Positions 1-12,031 of a DNA stretch of 64,000 nt are shown here, one piece after another; position 1 is the stretch's first letter, and every line of letters begins with the position of its first letter. The notes below the pieces were generated by a model. The model saw nothing but the letters and a program-made list of their open reading frames with translations. It was not told the DNA's origin and did no database searches. The stretch is from Zeus faber (taxonomy: Eukaryota; Chordata; Actinopteri; Zeiformes; Zeidae), in the NCBI GenBank assembly GCA_960531495.1, contig OY482859.1:29261112-29325111 (forward strand), given 5' to 3'. Position numbers and translations under genes: made by a program.

Positions 1-142
1 ATCTCGACTGTTGAGGCACATTAACCTACAATCTGTCCCCTTTCCTCCGATCAACAGCGCACAGTGGATCTGTGGAGGAGTGGTCCACTCCGTACGTCGC
101 AGGGATTCCACTGTCCCTTTCCACCTTCCATCTGCTCCTGAG
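1..142 (+). other. dedd: Upstream part of DEDD exon 1 and possible 3' splice site
   Basis: The DEDD reading frame stays open upstream of the chosen start, back to an ATG at position 11. A pyrimidine-rich stretch followed by CAG ends at about position 57 and looks like a splice acceptor. The first 57 bases may therefore be intron, with 58-142 as 5' UTR. I prefer the ATG at 143 because the next residues (MTSQPPPLP) read like a low-complexity N-terminus. Use of the ATG at 11 would add 44 residues and cannot be excluded. Confidence 0.4.
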
Positions 143-710
143 ATGACATCACAGCCGCCTCCTCTCCCCAATGCAAACGTCAGCGCTCCCCAGCTCGCCC
201 CACACAACTCCAACGCTCACCAGGCGCGGCCTCACATTCAAGCCAACCAGCTGGACTCCACGCAGAGCAGCCCTGCCGCTCAGGCCCTCCACCACAGAGC
301 TCTAACTGATGGGGCGGGGACCTCGAGTGTAGAGGCGCCCAACAGGGTTGCCTCAGCCTCCTGCAGTGGCTCGGTCTCCTCCTCGGCCAGGGGATCACCG
401 CCCGGAAAGTTTGAGCCGTGGCCAGAGGAGGTGGTGGACAGTTCCTACGGGCTGTACTCGCTCCATCGCATGTTTGATATCGTGGGAGCCCAGCTGACGC
501 ACCGGGACGTGCGTGTACTTTCGTTCCTCTTTGTGGACGTCATCGATGAGTACGAGCGTGGCGGCATCAGGAGTGGCAGGGACTTCCTGCTCGCCTTGGA
601 GCGCCAGGGCCGGTGCGATGAAACCAACTTCCGCCACGTGTTGCAGCTGCTGCGGATCATCACGCGCCACGACCTGCTTCCATATGTGACTCTCAGGAAG
701 AGGCAAGCTG
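143..710 (+). CDS. dedd: DEDD, coding exon 1 (death effector domain)
   Basis: First coding exon of the death-effector-domain-containing protein DEDD. In mammals this is a nuclear and nucleolar DED protein linked to caspase-8/10 signalling, cell-cycle control at Cdk1/cyclin B1 and transcription. The exon encodes about 103 residues of Pro/Ser/Ala-rich low-complexity sequence, then the DED at roughly residues 104-183, including SLHRMFDIVG, THRDVRVLSFLFVDVID, RDFLLALERQGRCDE and LQLLRIITRHDLLPYVTL, which match remembered vertebrate DEDD almost word for word. The exon ends ...AGGCAAGCTG with donor GTGAGT at 711, in phase 1, and joins exon 2 to give AVCPD as in human DEDD. The N-terminal extension is longer than in human DEDD (318 aa in total), so the exact start is the uncertain part. 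DEDD2 is less likely because the identity to DEDD in all four exons is very high. Confidence 0.93.
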
Positions 711-1222
711 GTGAGTCAAAACATAAACACAATCACAGCTTCATGGTGTTTGGATCATGATCATGAAGCTACAATGAAGGACATGTTACCAAATTGCAAT
801 TGCTGATTTAATGTGTGAATATTGATCTTTACACCTCAGTATTTTTTCAGTTAACTAAGCTATGTAAGAAATGTTACATATTTGAAAGAAACAACTACAA
901 TAAGCTGCTTGTTGTTTTCTGTTGACTATTTGTGCTTTGCTAGTGGTCACAGCAAAATTTGTAATGTAAGTGAATCCAAGTCCTGCTCAGAGATTCCGTT
1001 AGAACAAATTGATGCCGGTCCACGTGTCCTGGAAGATTTTAATGTCCCGGACAAATGGGAGCGATTCCGGTAAAATGTTATTGCGTTTATTGAGCTTAAA
1101 AACAAATTGATATGGCTCTATAAAGAATGAAATCATTAAAGGAATGTAGATTCATAATATTCGATATTGAATATTCAAAATAAAATAGGCATGTCAGTGA
1201 AGTTAATTTTTTTGTTGTTTTG

Positions 1223-1226
<4 letters not shown>

Positions 1227-1263
<37 letters not shown>

Positions 1264-1273
1264 TACTATTATC
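1227..1273. repeat. (TTA)n microsatellite
   Basis: About 14 units of TTA, followed by a T-run at 1274-1285. It lies in DEDD intron 1. Confidence 0.95.
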
Positions 1274-2889
1274 TTTTTTTTTTTTAATGAATAAATATTA
1301 CGAATATTTTGACTTGAATCATAGTAATACGGAAATAATTTCCATTCGTCGACAATAAGTAACAAGTGAAGCTGCTTTAATTAACATCTCACTTAAATAC
1401 AATTTTGATAAAATCAAAAACAAAATAAATATGGCAAGCAGGTCTAAAAAAAATAGTTACGTTTGGTGTTGTCCGTCTTGGCGGCACGTCTCGTCTACAT
1501 ATTTTACAACACAATGAATATTTACTGTCTGCTTTGGGTCGAACTCAAATGTCCAAAAAAACGCCAAACTATGGATGTATGTGTCCCTTTTGTCAACGAT
1601 ACATCATCTTTCTGCTTCTCCTCAGAGTTTTGGACGCTGTACTCTGTCTGTGGGCGGGGCTTATTTCTATATCACTGTGATTGATTAAAGGCTAAAGGTC
1701 AACTTTAGGTCGTCCAAACTGATTGGCCTTTAGTTGAAACATGCAGAACTCGGAAATGAACAGAACTGCGTTTTGTTATTTTTTAAATTCGAAATGATCG
1801 AGTCTATTTTATTTAGACATTGAGTAAAAATAAATGGCCATAATTAGCGTTATTGTTTTATTGGCCAGAACTAATTAAAATTGTGCTTAGAGGGAATTAT
1901 TTTCACCGGACATTATGACCATAGAGATTTCAATATGTCAGACTTCAACAGATTTTCCCTCTCAATAACCGGCAATTTCCAGATAACAGAAACGCTGGTC
2001 CTGCTTAACAATGGCGTCAAGGAAAGGAATGACCTTATAGCAACAGCTTTATGTAGCTGCAATCTGATGATATTGGTCTGGAGTCACATTAAGAGTTGTT
2101 TCACCGGGACACTATCTTGGAGATGATGAAATGGCACAGTTTGTGGCCAACTAGACTCACTCCGTTGAGACTCCTCGACTCCCATTAAATGGGGGGCCGC
2201 CGAAACCTAAAGCTCTGTTAATCTCACTACGGTCGTGGCGACACTGAACAGCATACAATATTCTTGGTATGCAGTTGCATCTATGACTACGCTTGTCACC
2301 CACCACTAGATTTCCTCTACATCACATGTGGCCTGGGCCCCTGTTGCTCATTGTAAATTATGCCATATCATTTCAAAAATGTTGTCTGTGTGTTTCAGTA
2401 ATACATCAAATGCATGTAGAAATAATGACCCAAATGGGCTTTGCACTCTTGGCAGTTGATCTCGTGTGAAAAGCCCCGTATTAAATCACAACTTTTCATT
2501 TTTTATTTTTTTTTACCTCTGCTGTTGACATGCTAGGCATACAACATAAAATGTTTATATGCCATTGCATTTAGGACAGGTAGTCTGCAAGTAGAGTTCA
2601 ACTTTACAACCTGCAATGCCACTTTTTATTCATTCTTTAATCATCAAGAACTGCTGCAACAACTCTTTCACGCTCCAGTTTTTAATAAAAGTTTGTATAT
2701 TCTGGAAAAGGGATATTTTTACCTATATATTACCTATACCTATATATATTACCTATATGTGTGAGATGTTCGGAGGTGGTTGTAGGATGTTGTTCGTCAA
2801 TTTGAATTTAACTTTGAGAGACAGCTGCAGTTGAAGGAATTGCAGGAATCTGTGACAACTGATATTATACCTTTGGATTAAGGTTGGGA

Positions 2890-5372
2890 AAGATATAAGC
2901 AAATTGTTTTAAAAAATCTGTTCCAAATGAGTAATTCCTTATCTTTTCCAAGAGTTGAAGATTATTGGTCTGTTTTGCCCGGTTGTGCCGGATTGGTTTG
3001 AATTTGTTTGGAGATGAAATGTGACCACTGAGTTTGTTTAATTTCCACCAGGATGACAGAGTGATTGCGATGAATGGGGTTTTAAACCAATTATGTTTCT
3101 TTATAGATTCAGTAAGGAATGGGAGGTCAGATATTGATAAAACCTGACATTGCGTTTGTTCAATATCTTGCCATCCACGGCCCAGTTGTTGCTCTGGTTG
3201 TTACCATTTAAGTATAAACTGAAGATGGTTCACTAAATTATAGTATCTGAAGTTTGGGGCTGCTAAAAACAAAGACTGAGGAGGCCTCAGTCTTTATTTT
3301 TCTGTAGTGTTGCTAGTTTAATTCTCAGTTTCTTGTGTTTCCAAGATAATTGATTGATTATTGAGTCTCAAGTGTTAAACCAATGTACTGTTGGTTCGAC
3401 TGGGGACATTGAAAATATACAGTTCATTTTTGGTAGTATATTCATTTTCACTGCTGCTGTCCTACCAATAGTGAGATGGGTGAATGTTCCATCGAGTGAG
3501 GTCTTCTTCAATAGTTTTGAGCAATGGAGTAAAGTTAATGCTGAAGGGAAGTTTCTGGGTTACAGCATTCTAGTCTTCTGGTAAGACTGTGGTTTTAGTC
3601 CAGTTTATTGAATAGTCTGACATGGCTGAAAATTTAGATATAAGATTGAACACTCCCTGTAGGGATCATATTGGGTTCCGTAAATATAAAAAAATATTGT
3701 CTGCATTAAACTGATTTTGTGAACAGAGTTTCCTATTTGTATGCCAATGATATTAATGTTTTGACGGATGGCCGCCGTGAGAGGTTCAATGAAGTTGGCG
3801 AATAGTAAAGGGGAGAGTGGACCTTTTCTTGTGTCACGTTGTAGAATGAAATGCTATGAAGTGTTATGACAGATGGCAGATGGTGAGTGGTACAGAATTC
3901 TGATCCATTGAATGAGTGACTCTCCAAAGCCAAATTTGTTAAGGGTGGAAAAGAGATAAGTCCAGTGAACTCTCTCAAATGCTTTTTCGGCATCTAAAGA
4001 AGCAGTAACAGTAATTTATGTTGTTCCTTTGAGATATGCTGATCAGACTGAATAAACAGTGCATATTGCTGGATGAGTGTCTGCCCTTGACAAAGCCTGT
4101 TTGGTGAGGGTAAATAATAAATGGAATTCCTTTTTCAATTCTGTTGGTTAGTATTGTATTAATAATTTTTATATCACAATTCATTGGGCTTATGTGTCTA
4201 TAACTGGAGGTGAGGGTTGGGTCCTTATTGGGTTTGAGCAAAACCGAAAGAGAGCAGTATTCATGGTTGAGGTTGAATAAATCTCCGTAACCATTCTGAT
4301 GAATTGTGGGGATATTAGTGGCCAAAAGTGATTATAGAATTCCACTGGGTAGACATCCGATCCAGGTGATTTATTGTTGGGCATAGAGAGGAGAGCTTTC
4401 CTGAATTATTCTAGAGTAAGTGGTTGATCTAGTGTAGTAGCCTGCTCTGTGGATAGTTAAGGGCGGTCAATATAATCGAGGAATAAGTTAATGTTTGATA
4501 TATTTGATTCATTATCTGAGTAGTATAGCTTATTATAAAAGTCTCTGAATATTTTATTGACGTCTTGCGGGGTGTGTGTTATTCTACCCTGTGAATCTTT
4601 GATGGCTGTAATAAGTATTTTTTCTTTATCGCATTTCAATTGATTGGCAATTAATTTACCTGATTTGTCGTTGAATTCAAAGTAATAGTTCTCTTGTTAG
4701 TTGCATGAGGAAATTAATGTTTTGATTAATGATATTATCAATTTAAGATGTTATTGTCCTGATCTCATTCAAGACTTGCTCAGGCGGTGAGGTGAGCTCA
4801 GGTTGGCTTGTTGGGAGTGCGAGTCTTTTAATCGTTGTTCTAGTTTATTTTGGCGTTCTTGTCCTTTCTTTTTCTTGTGAGTCGAGAATGAAATAATGCT
4901 ACCTCTCCAAACGACCTTTGCCGTTTCCCAGAGTAAGGATGGTGATAATTCTGGAGAGTCATTCAGTTCAATGAAAGCAGTCCATTCTCTGGAAAATAAA
5001 TGGTTAAATTCTTTATCTTTCAGAAGTGATATGTTAAACTGCCACCTGCCAGGAGGGTTCAGGTTGGTTTCATTTTAGAGGTTGAAACTAATAGGCCCGT
5101 GATCAGATATTACAATCGGGTGGATTTCAGGATTAGTGATTTTGGACATTAACGAGTTACTTATCAAAAAAAAGTCAATTCTAGAGACGCTTTTTTGGGA
5201 TGGTGAGTAATATGTGTATTCTCTATTATGTGGATTATTTAATCGCCAACAATCGGCAAGAGCAAGATCACTCATATTGTTTTATGATGTCAGATGAGCG
5301 GCAGGACAAATTATCTCTAGTTTGTGAACGGTCTAAACTTAGATCAAGTACTTTGTTGAAGTCCCCTCCCAG
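2890..5372 (-). pseudogene. L1 ORF2 remnant (RT and end of endonuclease)
   Basis: Decayed ORF2 read on the minus strand in several frames. Recognisable parts are the end of the APE-type endonuclease (SRIDFFLISNSLMSKIT and the ISDHGPISF block), a linker (KDSQGRITHTPQDVNKIFRD), the RT fingers/palm region (NNKSPGSD, LLKPNKDPTLTSSYRHISP, TGFVKGRHSSSN) and a C-terminal EEDLTRWN block near 3500. Frameshifts and stops separate these blocks, so this copy cannot encode a full protein. The rest of the endonuclease lies beyond the Tc1 insertion, at 6650-7000. Confidence 0.75.
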
Positions 5373-5376
5373 TATA

Positions 5377-6646
5377 CACTACTCACAAAAAGTTAGGGAT
5401 ATTTGGCTTTCGGGTGAAATTTATGGAAAATGTAAAAAATTTACTCTACAGTGATATTATATCATGAAAGTTGGGCATTTAAGTAGAAGCATGGTGATTG
5501 CCTCATCTCAAACAATTTATTGATAAAAAAGCCAACAACAGTGGTGGGTATACCACAACAAAAAATGTCAATGTCTCAATAACTTGTCATGTGCTCTTGA
5601 GCATCAATTACAGCTTGACAACAATGTCTCATGCTGTTCACAAGTCAACTTATTGTCTGCTGAGGCATGGCACCCTACTCTTCTTGAAGTGCGGCCCTCA
5701 GGTCATTGAAGTTCTGGGGTACAGAGTTCCGAGCCTCTACACGTTGACTCAGCTGATCCCATAGGTTTTCTATGGGATTCAGGTCTGGAGAAAGTGCAGG
5801 CCACTCCATTTGAGGTGCCCCAGTCTCCAGCAGCCGTTCCCTAATGATGCGACCTCGATGAGCTGGAGCATTGTCGTCCATGAAGATGAAATTAGGCCTG
5901 TGTTGTTCATGCAGGGGCACAATGACTGGATTAATGATGTTATTCAGGTAGTGTTGGCTTGTCACTGTACTATTCACAAAGTGTAGGGCAGTTCTGTATT
6001 GACTAGACACACCTGCCCACACTGTAACACCACCACCAAAGGCTCGTCTGGTGACAACAGTGGCTGATTCATAGCACCCTCCTTGACGTCTCTCCATCGT
6101 TTGCGGCCATCATTTCTTCTCAACGTGAATCGACTTTCATCAGAGAACAGCACTGAGGCCCACTGGTGCCTCGTCCGGCGTAAATGCTCCCTGGCCCATG
6201 CAAGACGATGATGCCTGTGCCTGGTGGTGTGGTCAGGTACCCTTGCAGGTCGTCTAGCAAGCAGACCACGCTGATGTAAACGGTTTTAAATGGTCTGACG
6301 TGACACTTGGGTGCCTCTCACCTCCCTTAAATGTGCCTAGAGTTGAGTGGCATTCATCATCCGGTTCCGCAGGGCACTGTTCACAATGAAGCGGTCATCA
6401 GTGTGGGATGTGGCCAAAGGACGTCCACTTCTATGCCTTTCTGTGACTCTTCCAGTCTCTCTGTATCTCAGTTGCAACCTGCTTATGACACTCTGTGACA
6501 CTCTTAAGCTCAGTGGCCACGTCCCTGCATTCAAAAGTTTAGAGAAGGTCAAAAATCAAGTTCACCTGTAAAGGTTATAGTGCATTTTAGGTTCATCCTG
6601 AAATTTCACCCCAAAGCCGAATATCCCTAACTTTTTGTGAGCAGCG
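5377..6646 (-). mobile_element. Tc1-like transposon inserted in the L1
   Basis: A 1270-bp element with terminal inverted repeats: CACTACTCACAAAAAGTTAG on the left against CGCTGCTCACAAAAAGTTAG on the right in reverse complement. TA dinucleotides flank it at 5375-5376 and 6647-6648. The flanks rejoin to the L1 sequence seen intact near 40590. The minus strand encodes a Tc1 transposase in two pieces. One is an N-terminal helix-turn-helix part (6337-6552, SQSVISRLQLRYRETGRVTE). The other is a catalytic C-terminal part (5675-6097) with FIFMDDNAPAHRG and SPDLNPIENLWDQL. Two stops (TAG just after the first piece and a TAA near 6290) and a frameshift near 6105 break it, so it is an inactive but fairly young copy. 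Confidence 0.93.
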
Positions 6647-7580
6647 TAATATTTGAGTCAGAGAATTAGAAGAGTTTTGAAATTATATTGTAAAATTAAT
6701 TTGGGTCTCCCTCATTGGGGTCATAAATATTAGCTATGGTCAATTTGATGCTTCCTAAAATTCCCTTCATCATAATGTATCGCCCTTCCGTGTCTGATAT
6801 TGTGGTTTTATTCTTATATGGGATACTTTTATTGATCAATATAGAAACACCTCTCTTTTTGCGTTATATGATGCAGAAAACATCTGATTAACATGTGACC
6901 CATTTAGCTTTGAGTTTCAGGGTCTCTGATGCAGTGAGGTGAGTTTCTTGCACATTCCAACTAATAAACTTAATGGATGTCATTGAGGTTAGTTAGGGGG
7001 TGATGGACGAGGATTTGTAGTTTTCCCATGCAGCAGCACTGTGCATCCAAGGCAATAGCTTGACTACAGTGCCATGTTTTCATATCACTAAATCTGTGTT
7101 TTTCTTCTTGACATTTATTTTTACTGTCCTAGTATTGCAGGAGGTTTGTAGGGCTACATATCTTAACAAACAAATTACATAGACAAAGATAAACATAGAA
7201 CATTACGGAGTCAGACATACTGTACATAAAGTGAGAGACTGAATTGAGAGTGATGAGAGAAGTAGGGAGGGAGGGATTAGGAAGGTGAGATGATAAGACA
7301 GTGACCAATATTCATAATCCTGACATAAATAGGATGCTAATTTCTACATCTCGCATATCAGAATAACAAGGGTGTGGTGGAGGTCTCGGAGATCCCGTCT
7401 TTATATGGTTTATCTACAACCAGCGGTCCCTCTTTACCCTTCTGCTGGTTCTCCTTCAGGATGTGGTACAGCACCTTCCGTCAGTTGTTAATCTCCCGGG
7501 GGAATTGGTCATTCATACCCAGCGTGGTTCCTTTCAGTTCCCGTCCTTTGCTTTTAACCAGCTCCTTGTGCTTAAAGTGT

Positions 7581-8090
7581 TCAAACTTGGCAATGATGGG
7601 GCAGGGACGGTTCCCACGCGTTGTCCCAGTTGGTGAACCCGGCGATAGGTGAACTGGGGAGTTTCAGGGCGGTGTGGAGTGAGTCTTTCACCATGTTTTC
7701 TGAGGTCTCGGTGTTGTTCTTTGGGATCCTGGAAAAGATGAGCTTGTCCCGCATACTTCTGGATTGGATATCCAGGATAGTCTCTTTTATTATTAAATTT
7801 TTTTCCTTTACAATCTCCATCTCCATTGTGAGACGCTTCAAGGAGGTTTTTAGATCTGCGTTGTCTTTTTGTATCTCACTGACCATGCGGTGCAGGAAAT
7901 CAAGGCTGGCTTTAATCTCGGTGATGTCTTGGAGAAGCAGACCAAACATGTCCACCTTCATGTTAATCTCTTCCAAGACACTAACCTCTACAGCGGTGGA
8001 GATTAGATCATCTTTATCGGCTCAGTCTGCCTTCTTCCTCTTTTCTATGTTGTTACGGTCTTTTCTTCCATTTCTAAAACCGCCAGGAGC
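7581..8090 (-). pseudogene. L1 ORF1-like protein (coiled coil)
   Basis: The minus-strand frame encodes a basic start (RKDRNNIEKRKKAD), then a heptad-rich coiled coil (DITEIKASLDFLHRMVSEIQ, LKRLTMEMEIVKEKN), then the start of an RRM-like segment (SMRDKLIFSRIPKNN). This is the usual layout of L1 ORF1, an RNA-binding chaperone of the retrotransposition particle. One TGA interrupts the frame near 8028, and the C-terminus is cut short at 7581. Confidence 0.7.
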
Positions 8091-8308
8091 AGCCAAATAA
8101 GCTGAAAGAGAGTTCTAGAAGGAAATTACATTTTTCCAGATTTGTGTTCCTTTGTGGTTTTTTTTCTTATCTCTCAATGTATTTTCAAAACCGAGTTTGA
8201 TTCATAAATAGTAGAAAGATGTTAAACCGTGGAGTTAGATATTTCCGTTATATAACATGGGGAAACAGTTCACTTAGACACTGAATAGTGCTGAACAACG
8301 CCGATGTA

Positions 8309-9792
8309 CGTCGCGTTCCAAATTATTATGCAAATTGGATTTAAGTGTCATAAACATTACATTTTTTGTTTTTCACTTAAACTCAGGGATGGTATTGTCT
8401 CTCAGGGCTCTTTGGATCACTGAAATGTCAATCTCAGACACCTGTGATAATTAGTTTGTCAGGTGAGCCCAATTAAAGGAAAACTACTTAAGAAGGACGT
8501 TCCACATTATTAAGCAGGCCACAGGTTTCAAGCAATATGGGAAAGAAAAAGGATCTCTTTTCTGCTTAAAACCGTCAAATATTGCAATGCTTTGGACAAG
8601 GTATGAAAACATAAGATATTTCACAAAAACTTAAGCGTGATCATTTTACTGTGAAGAGATTTGTGGCTGATTCAGAGCACAGACGGGTTCATGCAGATAA
8701 AGGCATAATGAGGAAGGTTTCTGCCAGACAAATTCATCGGATTAAGAGAGCAGCTGCTGAAATGCCATTACAGAGCAGCAAATGGGTATTTGAAGCTGCT
8801 CGTGCCTCTGGAGTCCTGTGAACCTCAAGGTGTAGGATCCCCTAGATGCTTGCAGTTGTGCAACCTACTATTCGGCCACCCCTAACCAATGCTCACAAGC
8901 AGGAATGGTTGCAGTGGACCCAGAAATACATAAAGACTAATTTTCAAACAGTCTTGTTTACTGATGAGTGCTGTGCAACCCTGGATGGTCCAGATGGATG
9001 GAGTAGTGGATGGTTGGTGGATGGCCACCATGTTCCAACAAGGCTGCGTTGTCAGCAAGGAGGTGGCGGAGTCCTGTTTTGGGCCGGAATCATGGGGAGA
9101 GAGCTGGTAGGCCCCTTTAGGGTCCCTGAAGGTGTGAAAATGACCTTGGCAAAGTATATAGAGTTTGCACCATCACATGCTGCAAAGAATACTTCTGTGG
9201 CTGCTATTGGACATAAAAGCAGAGAAACTCATGGTGTGGCCCCCATCCTCCCCTGACCTCAACCCTATTGAGAACCTTTGGAGCATCCTCGAGCAAAATA
9301 TCTATAAGGGAGGGAGGCAGTTCGCATCAAAACAGCAGCTCTGGGAGGCTATTCTGACATCCTGCAAAGAAATTCAAGCAGAAACTCTCCAAAAACTCAC
9401 AAGTTCAATGGATGCAAAAATTGTGAAGGTGATATCAAAGAAGGGGTCCTATGTTAAAATGTAACTTGGCCTGTTAAGATGTTTTTGATTGAAATAGCTT
9501 TTGATTTCAGTAAATCTGACCTCCTAATGTTTCAATTCAACAAATGACCATTTTCAGTTCTTTCCACCTATAAAATGTTTTGAAACTCTGTTTTGCATAA
9601 TAATTTGGAACTGTGCTTTTTGAGTTTTTTATTTTTGAAAAAAATACTGTTGTCATTGGGAGGTTTGTTCATTAACATTAGAATTATAACCTAACGGTTG
9701 ATGACTTGAAAATTATAATGACTGTCATTTGCATCAACTATTTAGGAAAATCAGAGAAATATATCATTTGCATAATAATTTGGAATGCGGTG
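8309..9792 (+). mobile_element. Tc1/mariner transposon, internally deleted transposase
   Basis: A 1484-bp element. Its ends share GTTCCAAATTATTATGCAAA on the left and the inverse (with one change) on the right, and TA lies outside each end (8307-8308 and 9793-9794). The plus strand carries a transposase starting MGKKKDL near 8537. A recognisable block spans 8846-9256 (NAHKQEWLQWTQKYIKTNFQ, VLFTDECCATLDGPDGWSSG) and a C-terminal block spans 9200-9464 (SPDLNPIENLWSILEQNIYK). Between IEF and APSHAAKN the frame skips the segment that should hold the second catalytic Asp (the HDNAPSH region). Early stops are also present, so it is inactive. Confidence 0.92.
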
Positions 9793-9910
9793 TATAGTTT
9801 CCTTTAAAGCGACCGTCCAGGTGAAGATCATTTCTTCATATTTCATGTGATGTTAAGTCACAACGTGAAAACGTTTTGATATAGTTTAACCTTTAAATCA
9901 TACTACTTTT

Positions 9911-9954
9911 ACACACACACACACACACACACACGCGCACACACGCACACACAG
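9911..9954. repeat. (CA)n microsatellite
   Basis: About 22 CA units with a few CG interruptions. Confidence 0.95.
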
Positions 9955-10068
9955 ACATTATTGTGTAGGGGGCGTATACCAACGAAGAAGTAATGCTGAC
10001 GTCACTTCCGTAAACAAGACGAGGATTCGGTTTCACTTGTCTCTGTAAACTTTCGTCTCTGTGTTGTT

Positions 10069-10390
10069 ATGGATTATGAGAAGTGGGTGGCGGAAGATCT
10101 AAATCATATCGCGGACCTGCCTCTGACCAGTGTGATAGATCCAGGTCAGTGTAAGCAGGGCGTACTGGACTTCATTTTCCGCAAGTTCTCCAACAGCGAT
10201 GCTGAATCTGATTTCGGACTTGAAGAACATTTCAAACTGCGGATTTCAACCTGAATGTGACGATGAAACTGAATATTTTCGAGAACAACCGGAGGAGACC
10301 GACGACACGCCCATTGTTGTTACAAATGAAGAAGTTGATGACGTCATGAAGTCCGTTGAGGTTGATGTGGTGAGATTGTGCAGATTATGA
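10069..10390 (+). other. Unrecognised short reading frames, possible small gene or retrocopy
   Basis: An ATG at 10069 opens a 61-codon frame (MDYEKWVAEDLNHIADLPLT, then a KQGVLDFIFRKFSNSD segment). A second, overlapping frame 10199-10390, shifted by one base, continues with a very acidic stretch (ECDDETEYFREQPEETDD). Sequence before the ATG is CpG-containing and promoter-like (TGACGTCA at 9990s). An AATAAA occurs at 10698-10703. I do not recognise the protein. It could be a frameshifted retrocopy, part of a DNA element, or the start of a small spliced gene nested in DEDD intron 1. Codon-like structure across both frames is suggestive only. Confidence 0.3.
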
Positions 10391-11139
10391 ACAAGTAGTA
10401 ATGGACACGATTCTCAAGTTTACCTCCGAATGCAGCCAGAGGCAAAAAGAAAATGAAAAGACGCAGCCTCAAGCAGGCTCTCAGAGTGTAGTTGGGGTAG
10501 GGTTGGGGTTAACCCACATAATAACTCCAAGAACTTTGAAGATATTTGGCATACACACATTTAAATACTAAATGACACATTGAGGCTGATATACAGAGAC
10601 TCATATTATTGATAGACTCTACATTTTGTTTTGTTGTCCGTACTTTTAAACACCTAAATAATTCCACTTTTATAAAACATGTATATTATTACTGTTAAAT
10701 AAAAGCCTTTTTAAAAACAAAAGATGTTGTGTGTCGATGACGCTGTTCAACATTCCCTCAAAACACAAGAACAATGCAGAGATTTCCCCCATTCAGCAGG
10801 GTGTCAAGTGGCCATGTGGCTTTATTGGTCCTTCACCCATTTGCATTCTGGGAGCTGGCTGAATGAAGCCAAGTGTGGGGTGATTAAACTTTGAAGGTGA
10901 TTATCTCAGAAACACAGTTTGCCACACCTTTGTCATTAACAAGTCATAGCTTTAAATATATTTGCTTGATTTGCACAAGTGACACCTTCTTTTAAAGCTC
11001 TTATAAAGTTACAGGAGCATATGAAATATAAACACAATAATCATTGCTAAGTTATCATTAACTGTCTTCCATCCTATGTTCAAGGACCATCCTACTGGAT
11101 TTTTCTTTTGTTTGTGTCCGATTATTATTTATTTCTAGG

Positions 11140-11390
11140 GCTGTACCCAACTCAGAATTTTGTCAGTCTAATCGGATTCAGCTGTTTCAGTTTGATTCCC
11201 CTTATTTATAATTCCTTATTGAAATGTTATCACTGTGCATTTTGTAAGCTTCTATCTGTTTAATCCTGTTATTGTAATGCACACTGACTGACAAAAAAAT
11301 AAAATAGTGCCTCTTAAACCCCCCCACCTGTTGGTAAACTGCCATACCGTGGTATGAAAAAAATCATACCGTCAACCCTATTGCCAGGTA
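11140..11390. mobile_element. hAT-like non-autonomous fragment (shared family)
   Basis: It shares blocks such as ACTCAGAATTTTGTCAGT followed by AATCGGATT, and a CCCCTTATTTATAATT block, with 14870-15110 and with the complete element at 30441-31013. No clear ends or target duplication were found here. Confidence 0.45.
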
Positions 11391-11453
11391 GATTGCTTGC
11401 TAGCTCAGGTCCAAAAAGGCATCTGTGAGACTTTCAAATCTTAAGTCACTTAA

Positions 11454-12031
11454 AGCAGCACTCTGTAACATTTGGGATTTGGCGGCCCATGTGCAATTGC
11501 ATAGTTTCTAAATGCGATTGTACTTTTACACCACTGTCAAAACTTCCGCTGTTCGAAAATAATTTATTTTAGCAGACAAATTTGAACCGTATCGGTCATG
11601 TTTCAGTAACAGTCTATGTTAGAAACGCAGATATACTATACAAGGTTACAGTGTCCCTTGCACGGGTCTCACCGCTTCAGAAAGCACTCAGTCCACATCT
11701 CATTTGCGCGGTCGGGGATGTGGCGCGGCTAAGTTTTGTATGAGCATTATTACCGAATATTTGACCGGCAAGTTTATAATTTCTAGCTTATAATTTATTT
11801 ATATATATTTGTAATTCATTTCAACAGGTTAAAAAAACGAGCCAAACATCATGGAACTGAGGTAGTGCAGTGAAGTGTACCACACTTTTCCTACAGTTTT
11901 GTACCTGTACACAGAAGTTGCATAGTGCAAGAACAGGGATGGGGTGAATGAAATAGGTGCCATTTTCCATATTACAAGTCAGTGTACCATCAAAATGTTA
12001 TCTTAAGCTAAAAAAATGACTAAGTGTTGCT
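11454..12031. mobile_element. TTAA-flanked (piggyBac-like) MITE
   Basis: TTAA flanks both ends (11450-11453 and 12032-12035). The ends are imperfect inverted repeats: AGCAGCACTCTGTAACATTT against AGCAACACTTAGTCATTT in reverse complement. It is 578 bp long with no coding capacity. TTAA target use points to the piggyBac superfamily. Confidence 0.7.

Larger units (their letters stand above)
2500..8300 (-). mobile_element. L1-type LINE, long decayed copy with a nested Tc1
   Basis: Minus-strand LINE of the L1/Tx1 group. A T-rich tract near 2500-2515 fits the poly(A) end. Segment 2505-2660 recurs at 35996-36148 at the matching end of a second copy, which supports it being the 3' UTR. Translated pieces run in L1 order: the ORF2 C-terminus near 2890-3600, reverse transcriptase at 3733-4640 (RIEKGIPFIIYPHQTGFVKG, MPNNKSPGSD), endonuclease end at 5075-5275 (ISDHGPISF), then coiled-coil ORF1 at 7581-8090. 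A Tc1 element interrupts it at 5377-6646. A paralogous L1 at 39.2-41.9 kb has the uninterrupted sequence and proves the nesting. The limits are approximate. Confidence 0.85.

Noticed and set aside
2150-2260. A GC-richer stretch that might be a tRNA-derived SINE
   Set aside because: I could not find A and B box promoter motifs in correct spacing or a tRNA fold.
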